From: Streptomyces diastatochromogenes
GTDB lineage: Bacteria; Actinomycetota; Actinomycetes; Streptomycetales; Streptomycetaceae
NCBI RefSeq assembly: GCF_002242805.1
Contig: NZ_MCGQ01000057.1
Coordinates: 1 to 51,211 of the forward strand
Direction of reading: 5' to 3'
DNA: 51,211 nt
A model generated the notes under the pieces. It was not told the DNA's origin. It searched no databases and saw only the letters and a list, made by a program, of their open reading frames with translations. The first letter of the stretch is position 1, and every line of letters begins with the position of its first letter. This document shows, in pieces, positions 31,566-40,226 of this stretch. A program made the translations under genes and the position numbers.

Positions 31566-32903
31566 GTGACGACCCTCCAGTCCCGTCCCGCGCCCCCCAC
31601 GGCGATACGCCCCCGGGTCGTGGCCCGCACCGGCCTGTACGCCCTGCTGGCCGCCAACGCCGTCATCGTGGCCGTGCTCTTCGCCGATGCCGGTTTCGGC
31701 TCCAACGCGCTGATCCTCATCGGCCGCCTCGCCGGGCTCTACGGCGCCCTCGTCATGGCCTTCCAGCTGCTGCTGGTGGCCCGGCTTCCCTGGCTGGACC
31801 GCCGCATCGGCATGGACCGGCTCACCTCCTGGCACCGCTGGACCGGCTTCACCGTGCTCTGGACCCTCCTCGCGCACCTGGTCTTCATCACCTTCGGGTA
31901 CGCCCAGCTGTCCTCCCTGGACCCGGTGGACCAGCTCGTCGACCTCGCCGAGACCACCGAGGGCGTGCTGCGGGCGATCGTCGCGTTCGCCCTGATCGTG
32001 ACCGTGGGCGCGGTGTCCGCGCGCTGGGCCCGGCGCCGACTCGCCTACGAGACCTGGCACTTCATCCACCTCTACACCTACCTGGCCGTCCTGCTGGCCT
32101 TCAGCCACCAGGTCGCGGCCGGTACGACCTTCACCGCGTCCACCGCCGCGCGCGCCTACTGGTACACGGTGTGGGGCACGGCCCTCGGCGCGGTCCTCGT
32201 GGGCCGGCTGGTCCTGCCGCTGTGGCGCAACCTGCGGCACCGGCTGCGGGTGACGGCCGTCGTCGCCGAGTCCGACACCGTCGTCTCGGTGTACGTCACC
32301 GGCCGCGACCTCGACCGGCTGCCCGCCGCTGCCGGGCAGTTCTTCCTCTGGCGGTTCCTGACCCCGGGCCGCTGGTGGCAGGCCAACCCGTTCTCGCTGT
32401 CGGCCGCCCCCGACGGGCGGCAGCTCCGGCTGACCGTCAAGACCGCCGGCGAGGGCACGGCCGCCCTGCGCCGGATCGAGCCCGGCACCCGCGTCTTCGC
32501 CGAGGGCCCCTACGGCGCCTTCACCACCCTGCACCGCACCCGCCCCGACAGCCTGCTCATCGCGGGCGGGGTCGGCATCACCCCGATCCGCGCCCTGTTG
32601 GAGGACATCGAGGGCCACGCCGTCCTCCTCTACCGGGTGACGGCGGAGCGGGACGCGGTCCTGTACGAGGAGCTGTCCGAGCTGGCCGCCGCCAAGGGCG
32701 CCCAGCTGCACCTGATCACCGGTCCTGCCGACCCCGACCTGCTCGCACCCCGCGAACTGGCCCGCCTGGTCCCGGACATCGGCGACCGCGACGTGTTCGT
32801 GTGCGGCCCGCCCGGGATGACCGCCGCGGTCCTGCGCCACCTGCGCGACATGGGCGTACCCAAGCGGCAGATCCACTTCGAACGCTTCAGCCTGGCGGGA
32901 TGA
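31566..32903 (+). CDS. Ferric-reductase-like transmembrane flavoprotein (NAD(P)H oxidoreductase)
   Basis: The 445-residue protein has six or so membrane segments (about residues 22-215) with paired histidines in RLTSWHRWTG and ETWHFIHLYTYLAVL, which suggest haem binding in a ferric-reductase-like domain. The C-terminal half (about 220-445) is a ferredoxin-NADP reductase module: FAD motif ANPFSLSAAP, NAD motif LIAGGVGITPIRALL and VFVCGPPGMTAAVLRHL. It would take electrons from NAD(P)H inside and pass them across the membrane. The GTG has AGGAG upstream. FMN-binding and ApbE genes follow in the same operon, which supports this role. Confidence 0.9.
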   Translation: MTTLQSRPAPPTAIRPRVVARTGLYALLAANAVIVAVLFADAGFGSNALILIGRLAGLYGALVMAFQLLLVARLPWLDRRIGMDRLTSWHRWTGFTVLWTLLAHLVFITFGYAQLSSLDPVDQLVDLAETTEGVLRAIVAFALIVTVGAVSARWARRRLAYETWHFIHLYTYLAVLLAFSHQVAAGTTFTASTAARAYWYTVWGTALGAVLVGRLVLPLWRNLRHRLRVTAVVAESDTVVSVYVTGRDLDRLPAAAGQFFLWRFLTPGRWWQANPFSLSAAPDGRQLRLTVKTAGEGTAALRRIEPGTRVFAEGPYGAFTTLHRTRPDSLLIAGGVGITPIRALLEDIEGHAVLLYRVTAERDAVLYEELSELAAAKGAQLHLITGPADPDLLAPRELARLVPDIGDRDVFVCGPPGMTAAVLRHLRDMGVPKRQIHFERFSLAG

Positions 32904-32916
32904 GGAGAACGACACC

Positions 32917-33303
32917 GTGAAGCGAGCACTGCCCGTCCTGGTCCTCACCGTCGCCGGACTCGTCCCGCTGTGGCGCTACGAGCCGTCGCACGGGACCACG
33001 GCCACCGAGGCACCCACGACCGCCACGACCCCGAGCGCCTCAGCGTCCGGCCGGGTCGTGGCGGGGCCGACCGTCACCACCGAGAAGGGGGACGTCCAGG
33101 TCGAGGTGACCCTCGACGGGGACCGGATCAGCTCCGTGCGGATGCTGAAGCAGCCGGACAGCCCCCAGACCAAGGGCGCCGTACCGACGCTGATCCAGGA
33201 GACGCTCAAGGCGCAGAGCGCCGACGTCGACACGGTCTCCGGGGCCACGGTCACCAGCGAGGGGTACAAGAAGTCGCTGCAGGCCGCGCTGGACGAGGCG
33301 TAG
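32917..33303 (+). CDS. FMN-binding domain protein (flavinylation substrate)
   Basis: The 128-residue protein has an N-terminal signal/anchor (PVLVLTVAGLVPLW, residues 6-19) and a Thr/Ala/Ser linker. An FMN_bind domain follows (about 55-128). The motif TVSGATVTSEGYKKSL carries Thr111, the residue to which ApbE attaches FMN by a phosphoester bond. It acts outside the membrane as an electron carrier. The GTG has AGGAG 9 bases upstream. It sits between the reductase and apbE genes with gaps of 13 and 0 bases, so the three form one unit. Confidence 0.93.
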   Translation: MKRALPVLVLTVAGLVPLWRYEPSHGTTATEAPTTATTPSASASGRVVAGPTVTTEKGDVQVEVTLDGDRISSVRMLKQPDSPQTKGAVPTLIQETLKAQSADVDTVSGATVTSEGYKKSLQAALDEA

Positions 33304-34035
33304 ATGCTGCGGAGGGTCGAGCACGTGATGGGCTTCCCGGTGTCGCTGCGGATCGACGACGAGGGCGCCTGGGACGCCGTGGCCGACGAGGCGTTCGCCT
33401 GGCTGCGTGCGGTGGACCGCCGGTTCAGCCCCTTCCGTGCGGACAGCGAGGTGTGCCGGCTGGACCGGGGCGAGCCGGCCGCCGGGGCGGTGAGCGCGGA
33501 CCTCGCCCAGGTCCTGGGCCTGTGCGAGGAGTACCGGACCGCGACCGGCGGCGCCTTCGACGCCCGGCTGCCCGGCCGGGGCCTCGACCCCTGCGCGGTG
33601 GTCAAGGGCTGGTCGGTGCAGCGGGCGGCGGAGCTGCTGACGGCCGCCGGGGCACGGCGGTTCTGCCTCAACGCCGGAGGCGACGTGGTGGTCTCCGGCG
33701 GGCCGTGGCGCGTGGGGATACGGCACCCCGAGGACGCCGGCCGGGTCTGCGCGGTGCTGGAGGTGACCGACGGGGCGGTGGCGACCTCCGGGCGGTACGA
33801 GCGCGGCGACCACATCCTCGACGGACGCACCGGCCGCCCGGCGACCGGGCTGCTCAGCCTGACCGTGCTGGCCCCGACCCTGACCGAGGCGGACGCCACC
33901 GCCACGGCCGCCTTCGCGCTGGGCGAGGAGGGCGTGGCCTGGGCCGCCGCCCGGGCCGGCTGCGAGGTGTTCGCGGTCGACGCCGGGCGGCGGGTGGTGC
34001 GGACGGCCGGGGTGCCGATGGCCGGGGTCAGCTGA
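33304..34035 (+). CDS. apbE: FAD:protein FMN transferase ApbE
   Basis: ApbE moves FMN from FAD onto a Thr in the FMN-binding protein. The 243-residue protein lacks a signal peptide and is shorter than the classic ApbE (about 330). Motifs include RRFSPFRADSEV, the Lys of VVKGWSVQRA, FCLNAGGDVVVSG, DHILDGRTGRPATG and TEADATATA with metal-binding Asp/Thr. Its ATG follows the FMN-binding gene stop directly, with no gap. The end overlaps the convergent glycosyltransferase gene by 8 bases. Confidence 0.92.
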   Translation: MLRRVEHVMGFPVSLRIDDEGAWDAVADEAFAWLRAVDRRFSPFRADSEVCRLDRGEPAAGAVSADLAQVLGLCEEYRTATGGAFDARLPGRGLDPCAVVKGWSVQRAAELLTAAGARRFCLNAGGDVVVSGGPWRVGIRHPEDAGRVCAVLEVTDGAVATSGRYERGDHILDGRTGRPATGLLSLTVLAPTLTEADATATAAFALGEEGVAWAAARAGCEVFAVDAGRRVVRTAGVPMAGVS

Positions 34036-36049
34036 CGTCCGAGGGGTCCAGGCGGTACAGGCCGCTGCTCGTGGGCGTAGATGTAGATGTCGAAGCAGAC
34101 GCCGAAGTCGAGCCGTAGGCCGAGGACTTCACCGCCGTGCCGTGCTTCTTCACCCAGGCGGTGATCTCCGCGTTGGAGCCCTGGCCGCTGTCGCCGACGA
34201 CGATGTAGTGCAGCTTGCCCTCCTTCACCAGGGTCTTGAGCTTGGCGAGGGTCATGGCGTCGTCGCTGCCGGACCAGCCGCCCATGGAGATGACGGGTTC
34301 GCCCGACTCCAGGATGACCGAGGCGGCGGTCTGGTCGGTGGCCACGGCGAGCAGCCAAGTGGCGCCGTCCTGGTGCTTCTTGAGGTACGTGATCATCTCG
34401 GAGCTGACCTGGGTGTCGCCGCCCATGCCGCCGCCGGTGGGCCGGGTACCCGCGCTCCGAGGCGATGCGGTCGGCGCGCTGCTCGTCGCGGGCGCGCCCT
34501 TCATCCCGCTCGCGCTCGGCCGCTGCCCGCCGCCACCGCCCGGACCTCCGCCCATGCCCCCGGTGCCGGGACCGGCCGTCGGATTGGTGCCGTTGGGGCT
34601 GGAGCCGACCGCCGAGACCGCGTACGCGGTGGGACCGGCGAGCAGCGCGACCACGGCCGCCAGCGCCGCGACGCCCATCAGCCGGCGCCGCTTCAGGAAC
34701 CGTCCGACCAGCAGCCCGGTCACCGCGAGGGCCCCCGCCACCGCGATCACGGCCTCCGCCACGGAGTAGAGGGTCCCCGAGACCCGCTCCAGCAGGACCA
34801 CGGCCCACACCGCGCTCCCCGCGACGGCCGCCGGAAGCACCCAGGACCACCGGACGGATCCTTCCCGGAAGGCCCGGTACAGCATGACCCCGCCCGCACC
34901 GGCCAGCGCCGCTATGCCCGGGGCCATGGCGGTGACGTAGTAGGGGTGGAAGGTGCCCTCGGCGAGGGAGAACGTCAGGTAGTGCAGGACGAACCAGCCG
35001 CCCCACAGCAGGAGTCCGGCCCGCTGTGCGTCCGTGCGCGGGGCCCGGCCGCGCAGCACCAGGCCGGCCACGAGTGCCACGGCGGCGAAGGGGATCAGCC
35101 AGGAGATCTGGCCGCCCATGATGTCGTTGAACATCCGGTACAGGCCCGCGCTGCCGCCGAAGCTCGCCCCGTTGCCCTGCGCGCCCACCGACGAACTCGC
35201 CCCGAAGATCCGGCCGAATCCGTTGTAGCCGATGACCAGGTCCCACACCGTGTTGTCCGTCGAGCCGCCGATGTAGGGCCGCTCGGCGGCCGGGATCAGG
35301 TCGACGACCACCATCCACCAGGCGCTGGAGACGACGAGCGCGAGCGTGCCGACGGCGAGATTGCGGATCCGGCGGCCGAGCGAGGTCTGCGCGGCCCACA
35401 GGTACACGCCGAAGAACACGGGGAGGACGACGTACGCCTGCATCATCTTCGTGTTGAAGGCGAAGCCGATCGCCACCGCCGACCACACGAGCGGCAGGAG
35501 CCTGCCGGTGCGCACGGCCTTCAGCAGGGCGGCCGCGCCCAGCAGCATCAGCAGGACCAGGATCGGGTCGGGGTTGGTGTCCCGGTTGATGGCCACCGTG
35601 ATCGGCGTCAGGGCGAGCGCGAGGGCGGCGACGGTGGCCGCGACCGGGCCGAAGTCCCGCTTGACCATGCGGTGCAGCAGCGCCACCGAGCCGACGCCCG
35701 CCGCGGCCATCGGCAGCACGAGCTGCCAGGTGCCGTAGCCGAAGAGGCGCGCCGACAGGCCCATCACCCACAGGGCGAACGGCGGCTTGTCGACGGTGAT
35801 GAAGCTGCCCGCGTCGAGCGCGCCGAAGAAGAAGGCCTTCCAGCTCTTCGTGCCGCTGTAGACGGCCGCGTCGTAGAAGGAGTTGCCGCTGAGCGAGGTC
35901 AGGTTCCAGGTGTACAGGGCCGCGGCCAGCACCAGGACCGCCCACAGCGCGGGCCGGGCCCAGCGCGGGTCCGGCGGGGCGGCGCGGCGCACGCCTTCCC
36001 TGCCGGGCGGCGGGGACTGCTTGCGGTGCGGCGGGGCGAGGATCGTCAT
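34028..36049 (-). CDS. GT39 (PMT/ArnT-like) membrane glycosyltransferase
   Basis: The 673-residue protein has about 10-12 membrane segments in residues 30-470. The first extracytoplasmic loop has SFYDAAVYSG, ending in the DKPPF motif of polyprenyl-phosphate-sugar-using enzymes. It also contains NRDTNPDPILVLLMLL. A long extracytoplasmic tail follows, with a Gly-rich linker (GTGGMGGGPGGGGGQ near 500) and a globular domain of about 100 residues. Such enzymes transfer a sugar from a lipid carrier to protein, lipid A or wall polymers. The acceptor here is unknown. The ATG has GGGAG 10 bases upstream. The end overlaps apbE by 8 bases. Confidence 0.83.
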   Translation of the reverse strand: MTILAPPHRKQSPPPGREGVRRAAPPDPRWARPALWAVLVLAAALYTWNLTSLSGNSFYDAAVYSGTKSWKAFFFGALDAGSFITVDKPPFALWVMGLSARLFGYGTWQLVLPMAAAGVGSVALLHRMVKRDFGPVAATVAALALALTPITVAINRDTNPDPILVLLMLLGAAALLKAVRTGRLLPLVWSAVAIGFAFNTKMMQAYVVLPVFFGVYLWAAQTSLGRRIRNLAVGTLALVVSSAWWMVVVDLIPAAERPYIGGSTDNTVWDLVIGYNGFGRIFGASSSVGAQGNGASFGGSAGLYRMFNDIMGGQISWLIPFAAVALVAGLVLRGRAPRTDAQRAGLLLWGGWFVLHYLTFSLAEGTFHPYYVTAMAPGIAALAGAGGVMLYRAFREGSVRWSWVLPAAVAGSAVWAVVLLERVSGTLYSVAEAVIAVAGALAVTGLLVGRFLKRRRLMGVAALAAVVALLAGPTAYAVSAVGSSPNGTNPTAGPGTGGMGGGPGGGGGQRPSASGMKGAPATSSAPTASPRSAGTRPTGGGMGGDTQVSSEMITYLKKHQDGATWLLAVATDQTAASVILESGEPVISMGGWSGSDDAMTLAKLKTLVKEGKLHYIVVGDSGQGSNAEITAWVKKHGTAVKSSAYGSTSASASTSTSTPTSSGLYRLDPSDVS

Positions 36050-36115
36050 GGCGCGTGCTCCCAACAGGAGGAGGGGTCCTGGCCGTGACGATCGGGGCCG
36101 CGTCTGGGGGATCTC

Positions 36116-36141
36116 TGAGCCTTTGCTGAGCGCCGCATGAG
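36116..36141. promoter_or_regulatory. Three TGAG repeats at 11-bp spacing upstream of the GT39 gene
   Basis: TGAG occurs at 36116-36119, 36127-36130 and 36138-36141, exactly 11 bp apart. On the GT39 coding strand the motif is CTCA, 67-92 bases before the start. Such spacing fits an OmpR/PhoP-type site. The match to a PhoP box is weak, so the regulator is not assigned. Confidence 0.4.
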
Positions 36142-36282
36142 ATTCAGGCAACTCACAGGTCAGGCACAGTCCGGTCACGCCGGGCTGCCAGGCGCTCTCC
36201 GGTCAAGGTGCCGCAACATTCGCCGTCTAGACTCTCCCCGCAACGGCCCAGGCTTGGCCAAAACCGAAGGGTACGCGGCGTT

Positions 36283-37407
36283 TTGATACGGATAGATGCA
36301 GTCACCAAGCGGTACCCGGACGGCACGGTGGCCGTCGACCGGCTCTCGTTGGAGATACCCGACCGCGCGATCACCGTCCTCGTCGGCCCCTCCGGCTGCG
36401 GCAAGACGACGACCCTGCGGATGATCAACCGGATGGTGGAGCCCAGCGAGGGCAGCATCCTCCTCGACGGCCAGGACATCCGGCAGCAGCCGGTCAACAC
36501 CCTGCGCCGGTCGATGGGTTACGTCATCCAGAACGCCGGTCTCTTCCAGCACCGCACCATCCTCGACAACATCGCGACCGTGCCTCGCCTGCTCGGCTGG
36601 AGCAAGCAGAAGGCGCGGGAGCGGGCGGCGGAACTGATGGAGCGGGTCGGGCTCGACACCGCGCTCGCCAAGCGGTACCCGTACCAGCTCTCCGGCGGCC
36701 AGCAGCAGCGCGTCGGCGTGGCCCGGGCGCTCGCCGCCGACCCGCCGGTGCTGCTGATGGACGAGCCGTTCTCCGCCGTCGACCCGATCGTGCGCAAGGG
36801 CCTCCAGGATGAACTCCTGCGCATCCAGGACGAGCTGGGCAAGACCATCGTCTTCGTCACCCACGACATCGACGAGGCCATCAAGCTGGGCACGATGGTC
36901 GCCGTGCTGCGCACCGGCGGCAGGCTCGCCCAGTTCGCCCCGCCGGCCGAGCTGCTCAGCGCGCCCGCCGACCCGTTCGTGGAGGACTTCCTCGGCGCCG
37001 ACCGGGGCATCCGGCGGCTCTCCTTCTTCCCGTCCGCCGAACTGGAGTTGCAGACGGCTCCCGTGGTCGCGATCGACGCGGGCGCGGAGAAGCTCGCCTC
37101 CCGCGGCGCGGCCCCCTACCTCCTGGTGACGGACGTCGACGGCAGGCCGCTCGGCTGGGGCGCGCCGGACGACCTCACCGCCGGGGAGATCGACCGGGAC
37201 CGACTGCTGCCGTACGGGCGGCCGTTCGTGCCCGGCACGGACTCGCTGCGCACCGCGCTCGACGGTGCCGTGCTCTCGCCGACCGGCTGGGCCGTGGCCG
37301 TGGACGGCGAGGGGCGCGCCGTCGGCGTCGTCTCCCAGCAGGTGATCGGCGAGGCGGTCCGCGCCGCCCACACCGCGGGCCGGCCGGATGCGAAGGCCGC
37401 CCGATGA
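36283..37407 (+). CDS. Glycine betaine/osmoprotectant ABC transporter ATPase
   Basis: The 374-residue protein is an OpuCA/ProV-type ATPase. It has Walker A GPSGCGKTTT (near residue 35), Q-loop YVIQNAGLF, signature LSGGQQQRVGVARALAA, Walker B LLMDEPFSAVD and switch VTHDIDEA. The C-terminal third (about 250-374) resembles a CBS-type regulatory pair (YLLVTDVDGRPLGW). The TTG at 36283 is chosen because GAAGGG precedes it at about 10 bases and the upstream residues are not coding-like. It overlaps the first permease by ATGA and is the first gene of a three-gene operon. Confidence 0.9.
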   Translation: MIRIDAVTKRYPDGTVAVDRLSLEIPDRAITVLVGPSGCGKTTTLRMINRMVEPSEGSILLDGQDIRQQPVNTLRRSMGYVIQNAGLFQHRTILDNIATVPRLLGWSKQKARERAAELMERVGLDTALAKRYPYQLSGGQQQRVGVARALAADPPVLLMDEPFSAVDPIVRKGLQDELLRIQDELGKTIVFVTHDIDEAIKLGTMVAVLRTGGRLAQFAPPAELLSAPADPFVEDFLGADRGIRRLSFFPSAELELQTAPVVAIDAGAEKLASRGAAPYLLVTDVDGRPLGWGAPDDLTAGEIDRDRLLPYGRPFVPGTDSLRTALDGAVLSPTGWAVAVDGEGRAVGVVSQQVIGEAVRAAHTAGRPDAKAAR

Positions 37408-38057
37408 GCGGCTTCTTCGACATCCCGAGCGACCTCCAGAACAGCTACTTCGGCCTGATCGGCCTGCACCTGCGGGAGGCCCTGCTGCCGGTGCTGGCCG
37501 GGCTGCTCGTCTCGCTGCCCGTGGCCCAGCTGTGCGTACGGTTCCGCTGGCTCTACCCGCCCGTGTTCGGTGTGACCACCGTGCTGTACGCCATCCCGTC
37601 CCTGGCCTTCTTCGTCGTCCTCATCGACTACACCGGCCAGACCGAGACCACGGTGATGATCCCGCTCGCCGTCTACAGCCTGGTGGTGCTGGTCCCCGCG
37701 ATCGTGGACGGCGTCCGCTCGGTGCCGCCGGAGACCCTCGCCGCTGCCACGGCCATGGGGCTGGGACCCGTACGGCGTTATCTCCAGGTCCAGTTGCCCA
37801 TCGCCGTACCGGCGATCATCGCGGGCCTGCGGGTGGCGACCGTGTCGAGCATCTCCCTGGTCAGCGTCGGCATGCTGATCGGCAACCAGGGCGCCCTCGG
37901 CAACCTGCTGCACGACGCCCAGATCTACAACCGGCCCCTGCTCGCCGTGAACTCCGTGGTGACGACGGCCGTACTGGCCGTCCTGGTCGACGCGGTGCTG
38001 GTCGGCGTGCGTGTCCTGCTGACCCCCTGGATGCCGAAGGAGCGCGCGGCCCGGTGA
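37404..38057 (+). CDS. Osmoprotectant ABC transporter permease 1
   Basis: The 217-residue membrane protein has about five hydrophobic segments and the ABC coupling motif (ETLAAATAMGLGPVRRYLQVQLPIA, residues about 110-135). Such permeases pair with a second permease. Its ATG overlaps the ATPase stop as ATGA. Its stop overlaps the second permease start as GTGA. It resembles OpuCB/YehW-type proteins of glycine-betaine or choline uptake. Confidence 0.9.
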   Translation: MSGFFDIPSDLQNSYFGLIGLHLREALLPVLAGLLVSLPVAQLCVRFRWLYPPVFGVTTVLYAIPSLAFFVVLIDYTGQTETTVMIPLAVYSLVVLVPAIVDGVRSVPPETLAAATAMGLGPVRRYLQVQLPIAVPAIIAGLRVATVSSISLVSVGMLIGNQGALGNLLHDAQIYNRPLLAVNSVVTTAVLAVLVDAVLVGVRVLLTPWMPKERAAR

Positions 38058-38722
38058 ACGTCCTGCACTTCGTCAACGCCTTCTTCAGCGACAGCGCCCA
38101 CTGGCACGGCTACGACGGCATCCCGTACCGCGTGGTCGAGCACCTCCAGTACTCCCTGGAGGCGCTCGCCTTCGCCGCCGCGATCGGGCTGCCGGTCGGC
38201 CTGGTCACCGGGCATTACGGGCGCGGCGGCAACGTGCTCGCGCTGATCGCCACCGCGGCCCGGGCGCTGCCCACCTTCGGCCTGCTGGTGCTGTTGGTCA
38301 CCTGGCTGAGCTTCAGCACGGGGCTCGTGATGATCCCGCTGGTCGTGCTCGCCATCCCGCCGATCCTGGTCACGACCTACGAAGCGGTCCGGTCCGTCGA
38401 CCCCTCCCCGGTGGACGCCGCCCGGGGCATGGGCATGCCGGAGTCACGGGTCCTCTTCCAGGTGGAACTCCCGGTCGCGCTCCCGCTGATCCTCAGCGGA
38501 CTGCGCTCGGCCGCCATCCAGATCGTCTCGACTGCCACCATCGCCGCGTACGTCAGCCTCGGCGGCCTCGGCCGCTACATCATCGACGGCCTCTACCAGA
38601 AGAACTACGAGAAGGTCGTCGGCGGCGCCACCCTGGTCGCCGGGATGGCGCTCGCGACCCTCCTGGTGTTCTGGGCGGTGTCCCGGATCGTGGTCTCGCC
38701 GGGCGTGCGCCGGAGCAGCTGA
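38054..38722 (+). CDS. Osmoprotectant ABC transporter permease 2
   Basis: The 222-residue membrane protein begins MNVLHFVNAFFSDSAHWHG. It has about six hydrophobic segments and the coupling block PSPVDAARGMGMPESRVLF. Family resemblance is to OpuCD/YehY-type permeases. The GTG start overlaps the previous stop as GTGA, so the three ABC genes are translationally coupled. The conservon cvnD gene converges on it, 3 bases past the stop. The substrate-binding protein gene is 4.3 kb further on. Confidence 0.9.
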   Translation: MNVLHFVNAFFSDSAHWHGYDGIPYRVVEHLQYSLEALAFAAAIGLPVGLVTGHYGRGGNVLALIATAARALPTFGLLVLLVTWLSFSTGLVMIPLVVLAIPPILVTTYEAVRSVDPSPVDAARGMGMPESRVLFQVELPVALPLILSGLRSAAIQIVSTATIAAYVSLGGLGRYIIDGLYQKNYEKVVGGATLVAGMALATLLVFWAVSRIVVSPGVRRSS

Positions 38723-38725
38723 GGT

Positions 38726-39322
38726 TCAGTTCTCGGTGCGGGCCAGCGCGAGTTCGAGTACGACGAGCAGCGCGTCCCGCACCGACCCGCGCTCCCGGGC
38801 GTCGAACACCACGACCGGGACGCCGTCGGAGACGTCGAGGGCCCAGCGGACCTCGTCCAGGGAGTGCTCCACCTGCCCGTCGAAGGCGTTGACCGCCACC
38901 GCGAACGGGATCTCCTTGTGCTCGAAGTAGTCGACGGCCGCGTAGCAGTCGTCCAGGCGGCGGGTGTCGACGATGACCAGACCGCCGACCGCGCCCTCCA
39001 CGATGTCGTCCCACATGAACCCGAACCGCTCCTGCCCGGGCGTGCCGAACAGGTACAGCTTCAGCGTCGGGTCGATGGTGATGCAGCCGAAGTCCATCGC
39101 CACCGTGGTGGTGGTCTTGCGGGGGGTGTGCGTGAGGTCGTCCACGCCCGCCGCGACCTCGGTGATCGACGCCTCGGTGGTCAGCGGCTCGATCTCCGAG
39201 ATCGAGCCGACGGTGGTGGTCTTGCCCACGCCGAAGCCGCCCGCGATCACCATCTTCACCGGCAGCGGCGGCCGCACGGCGGCTGCGGCCGTGCCCCGGG
39301 TGAGCGGTTCAGTCGGTGTCAC
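38726..39322 (-). CDS. cvnD: Conservon GTPase CvnD
   Basis: The 198-residue GTPase of the Mgl/Ras-like family has P-loop AGGFGVGKTTTVG (near residue 27), a switch region and FGTPGQERFGFMWDD in place of the usual DTPGQ. Its base-recognition strand is AVAVNAFDG, a diverged NKxD. CvnD completes the conservon complex with CvnA, CvnB and CvnC on the membrane's inner face. The GTG at 39322 overlaps cvnC by 14 bases, as expected for this unit. No cytochrome P450 gene follows it, unlike in the rar conservon. Confidence 0.92.
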   Translation of the reverse strand: MTPTEPLTRGTAAAAVRPPLPVKMVIAGGFGVGKTTTVGSISEIEPLTTEASITEVAAGVDDLTHTPRKTTTTVAMDFGCITIDPTLKLYLFGTPGQERFGFMWDDIVEGAVGGLVIVDTRRLDDCYAAVDYFEHKEIPFAVAVNAFDGQVEHSLDEVRWALDVSDGVPVVVFDARERGSVRDALLVVLELALARTEN

Positions 39323-39725
39323 TCGGTTCCCCTCGGGAGTCGGGGATGGCCCTGAGGCCATCGATGAGCCTGCGCAGGACGGAGGCGTCGTGGGTGGCCT
39401 CGGCGTCGGGCACGTGCACCGTCAGCTGCCCCGCCTCGCGCAGGTCTTCGGCCAGGACGCGGACCACGTTGAGGTGCAGCCGCAGCCGGGCCGCGAGTTC
39501 CGCGATCGACTGCGGCAGCCGGCAGGCGGCGACGATGTCGTACCGCTCGAAGGAGAGCCGGCCGAGCGCGTCGAGACCCGCGGCGGTGGTCACCACCTGG
39601 GTCTCCACGGGCATCGACCGGCCGGAGGCGGCATCCGCCACCCGGCCGGCGGTGACCAGGAACGGCCGTACGGCGGGGGCGGGGCCGACCGGGTCCGGGC
39701 CCGGGGGCGGGGTGCCGTCCGCCAT
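39309..39725 (-). CDS. cvnC: Conservon DUF742 protein CvnC
   Basis: The 138-residue DUF742 protein has a winged-helix-like region (CRLPQSIAELAARLRLHLNVVRVLAEDL). Its N-terminus is Pro/Gly-rich. DUF742 proteins of conservons form a complex with the sensor CvnA and GTPase CvnD; DNA binding has been suggested. The ATG at 39725 has AGGAGG upstream. It follows cvnB by 30 bases and overlaps cvnD by 14. Confidence 0.92.
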   Translation of the reverse strand: MADGTPPPGPDPVGPAPAVRPFLVTAGRVADAASGRSMPVETQVVTTAAGLDALGRLSFERYDIVAACRLPQSIAELAARLRLHLNVVRVLAEDLREAGQLTVHVPDAEATHDASVLRRLIDGLRAIPDSRGEPSDTD

Positions 39726-39755
39726 GGCTGTTCACTCCTCCTGTCCGGGCGCGCC

Positions 39756-40226
39756 TCAGCGCGTGGCGCCGACGCTGTTCTTCAGCTCCAGCACCAGCTG
39801 CGGGCTGAGCGCCGCACCGGCGCGGTTGGCGAACACCGTCATCTCGTAGGCGATGTTGCCGAGCTTGGCGTCCTTGTCGGCGACCACGCCGAGGACGGCG
39901 CCGCTGCCGATCGCGGAGACGATGACATGGCCGCCCTCCAGATCGATGATGACCTTGTTCAGGCCGCCCAGGCCGTAGTTGCCGGAGGCCCCGGCGGCCA
40001 GGCTGGTGATGCCCGAGACGATCGCGGCGAGCCGTTCGGAGTGGGCGCGCTCGCGCAGCTCCGACACGGCGATCAGCAGGCCGTCGGAAGAGACCGCGAT
40101 CGCGTCGACGACGCCCGCTGTCTCGGTCGCGAAACGGTTCAGCAGCCAGGTGAAGTCGGCTGCGGCTGCCTGCAGGTCGGTCGGCGCGGTGCCGCCCGTC
40201 GGGGTGTCACCTGTCGACGTGCTCAC
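39756..40226 (-). CDS. cvnB: Conservon roadblock/LC7 protein CvnB
   Basis: The 156-residue protein carries a roadblock/LC7 domain (about 25-125; VDAIAVSSDGLLIAVS, LNKVIIDLEGGHVIVSAIG). Roadblock proteins act as partners or regulators of the small GTPase CvnD. The start is the GTG that overlaps the cvnA stop (GTGA), which suggests coupled translation. Expected size and order for a conservon. Confidence 0.92.
   Translation of the reverse strand: MSTSTGDTPTGGTAPTDLQAAAADFTWLLNRFATETAGVVDAIAVSSDGLLIAVSELRERAHSERLAAIVSGITSLAAGASGNYGLGGLNKVIIDLEGGHVIVSAIGSGAVLGVVADKDAKLGNIAYEMTVFANRAGAALSPQLVLELKNSVGATR

Noticed and set aside
32976..35945. Open frame of 989 codons on the minus strand
   Set aside because: It is out of frame with the GT39 gene and antisense to apbE; no family resemblance and a poor composition.
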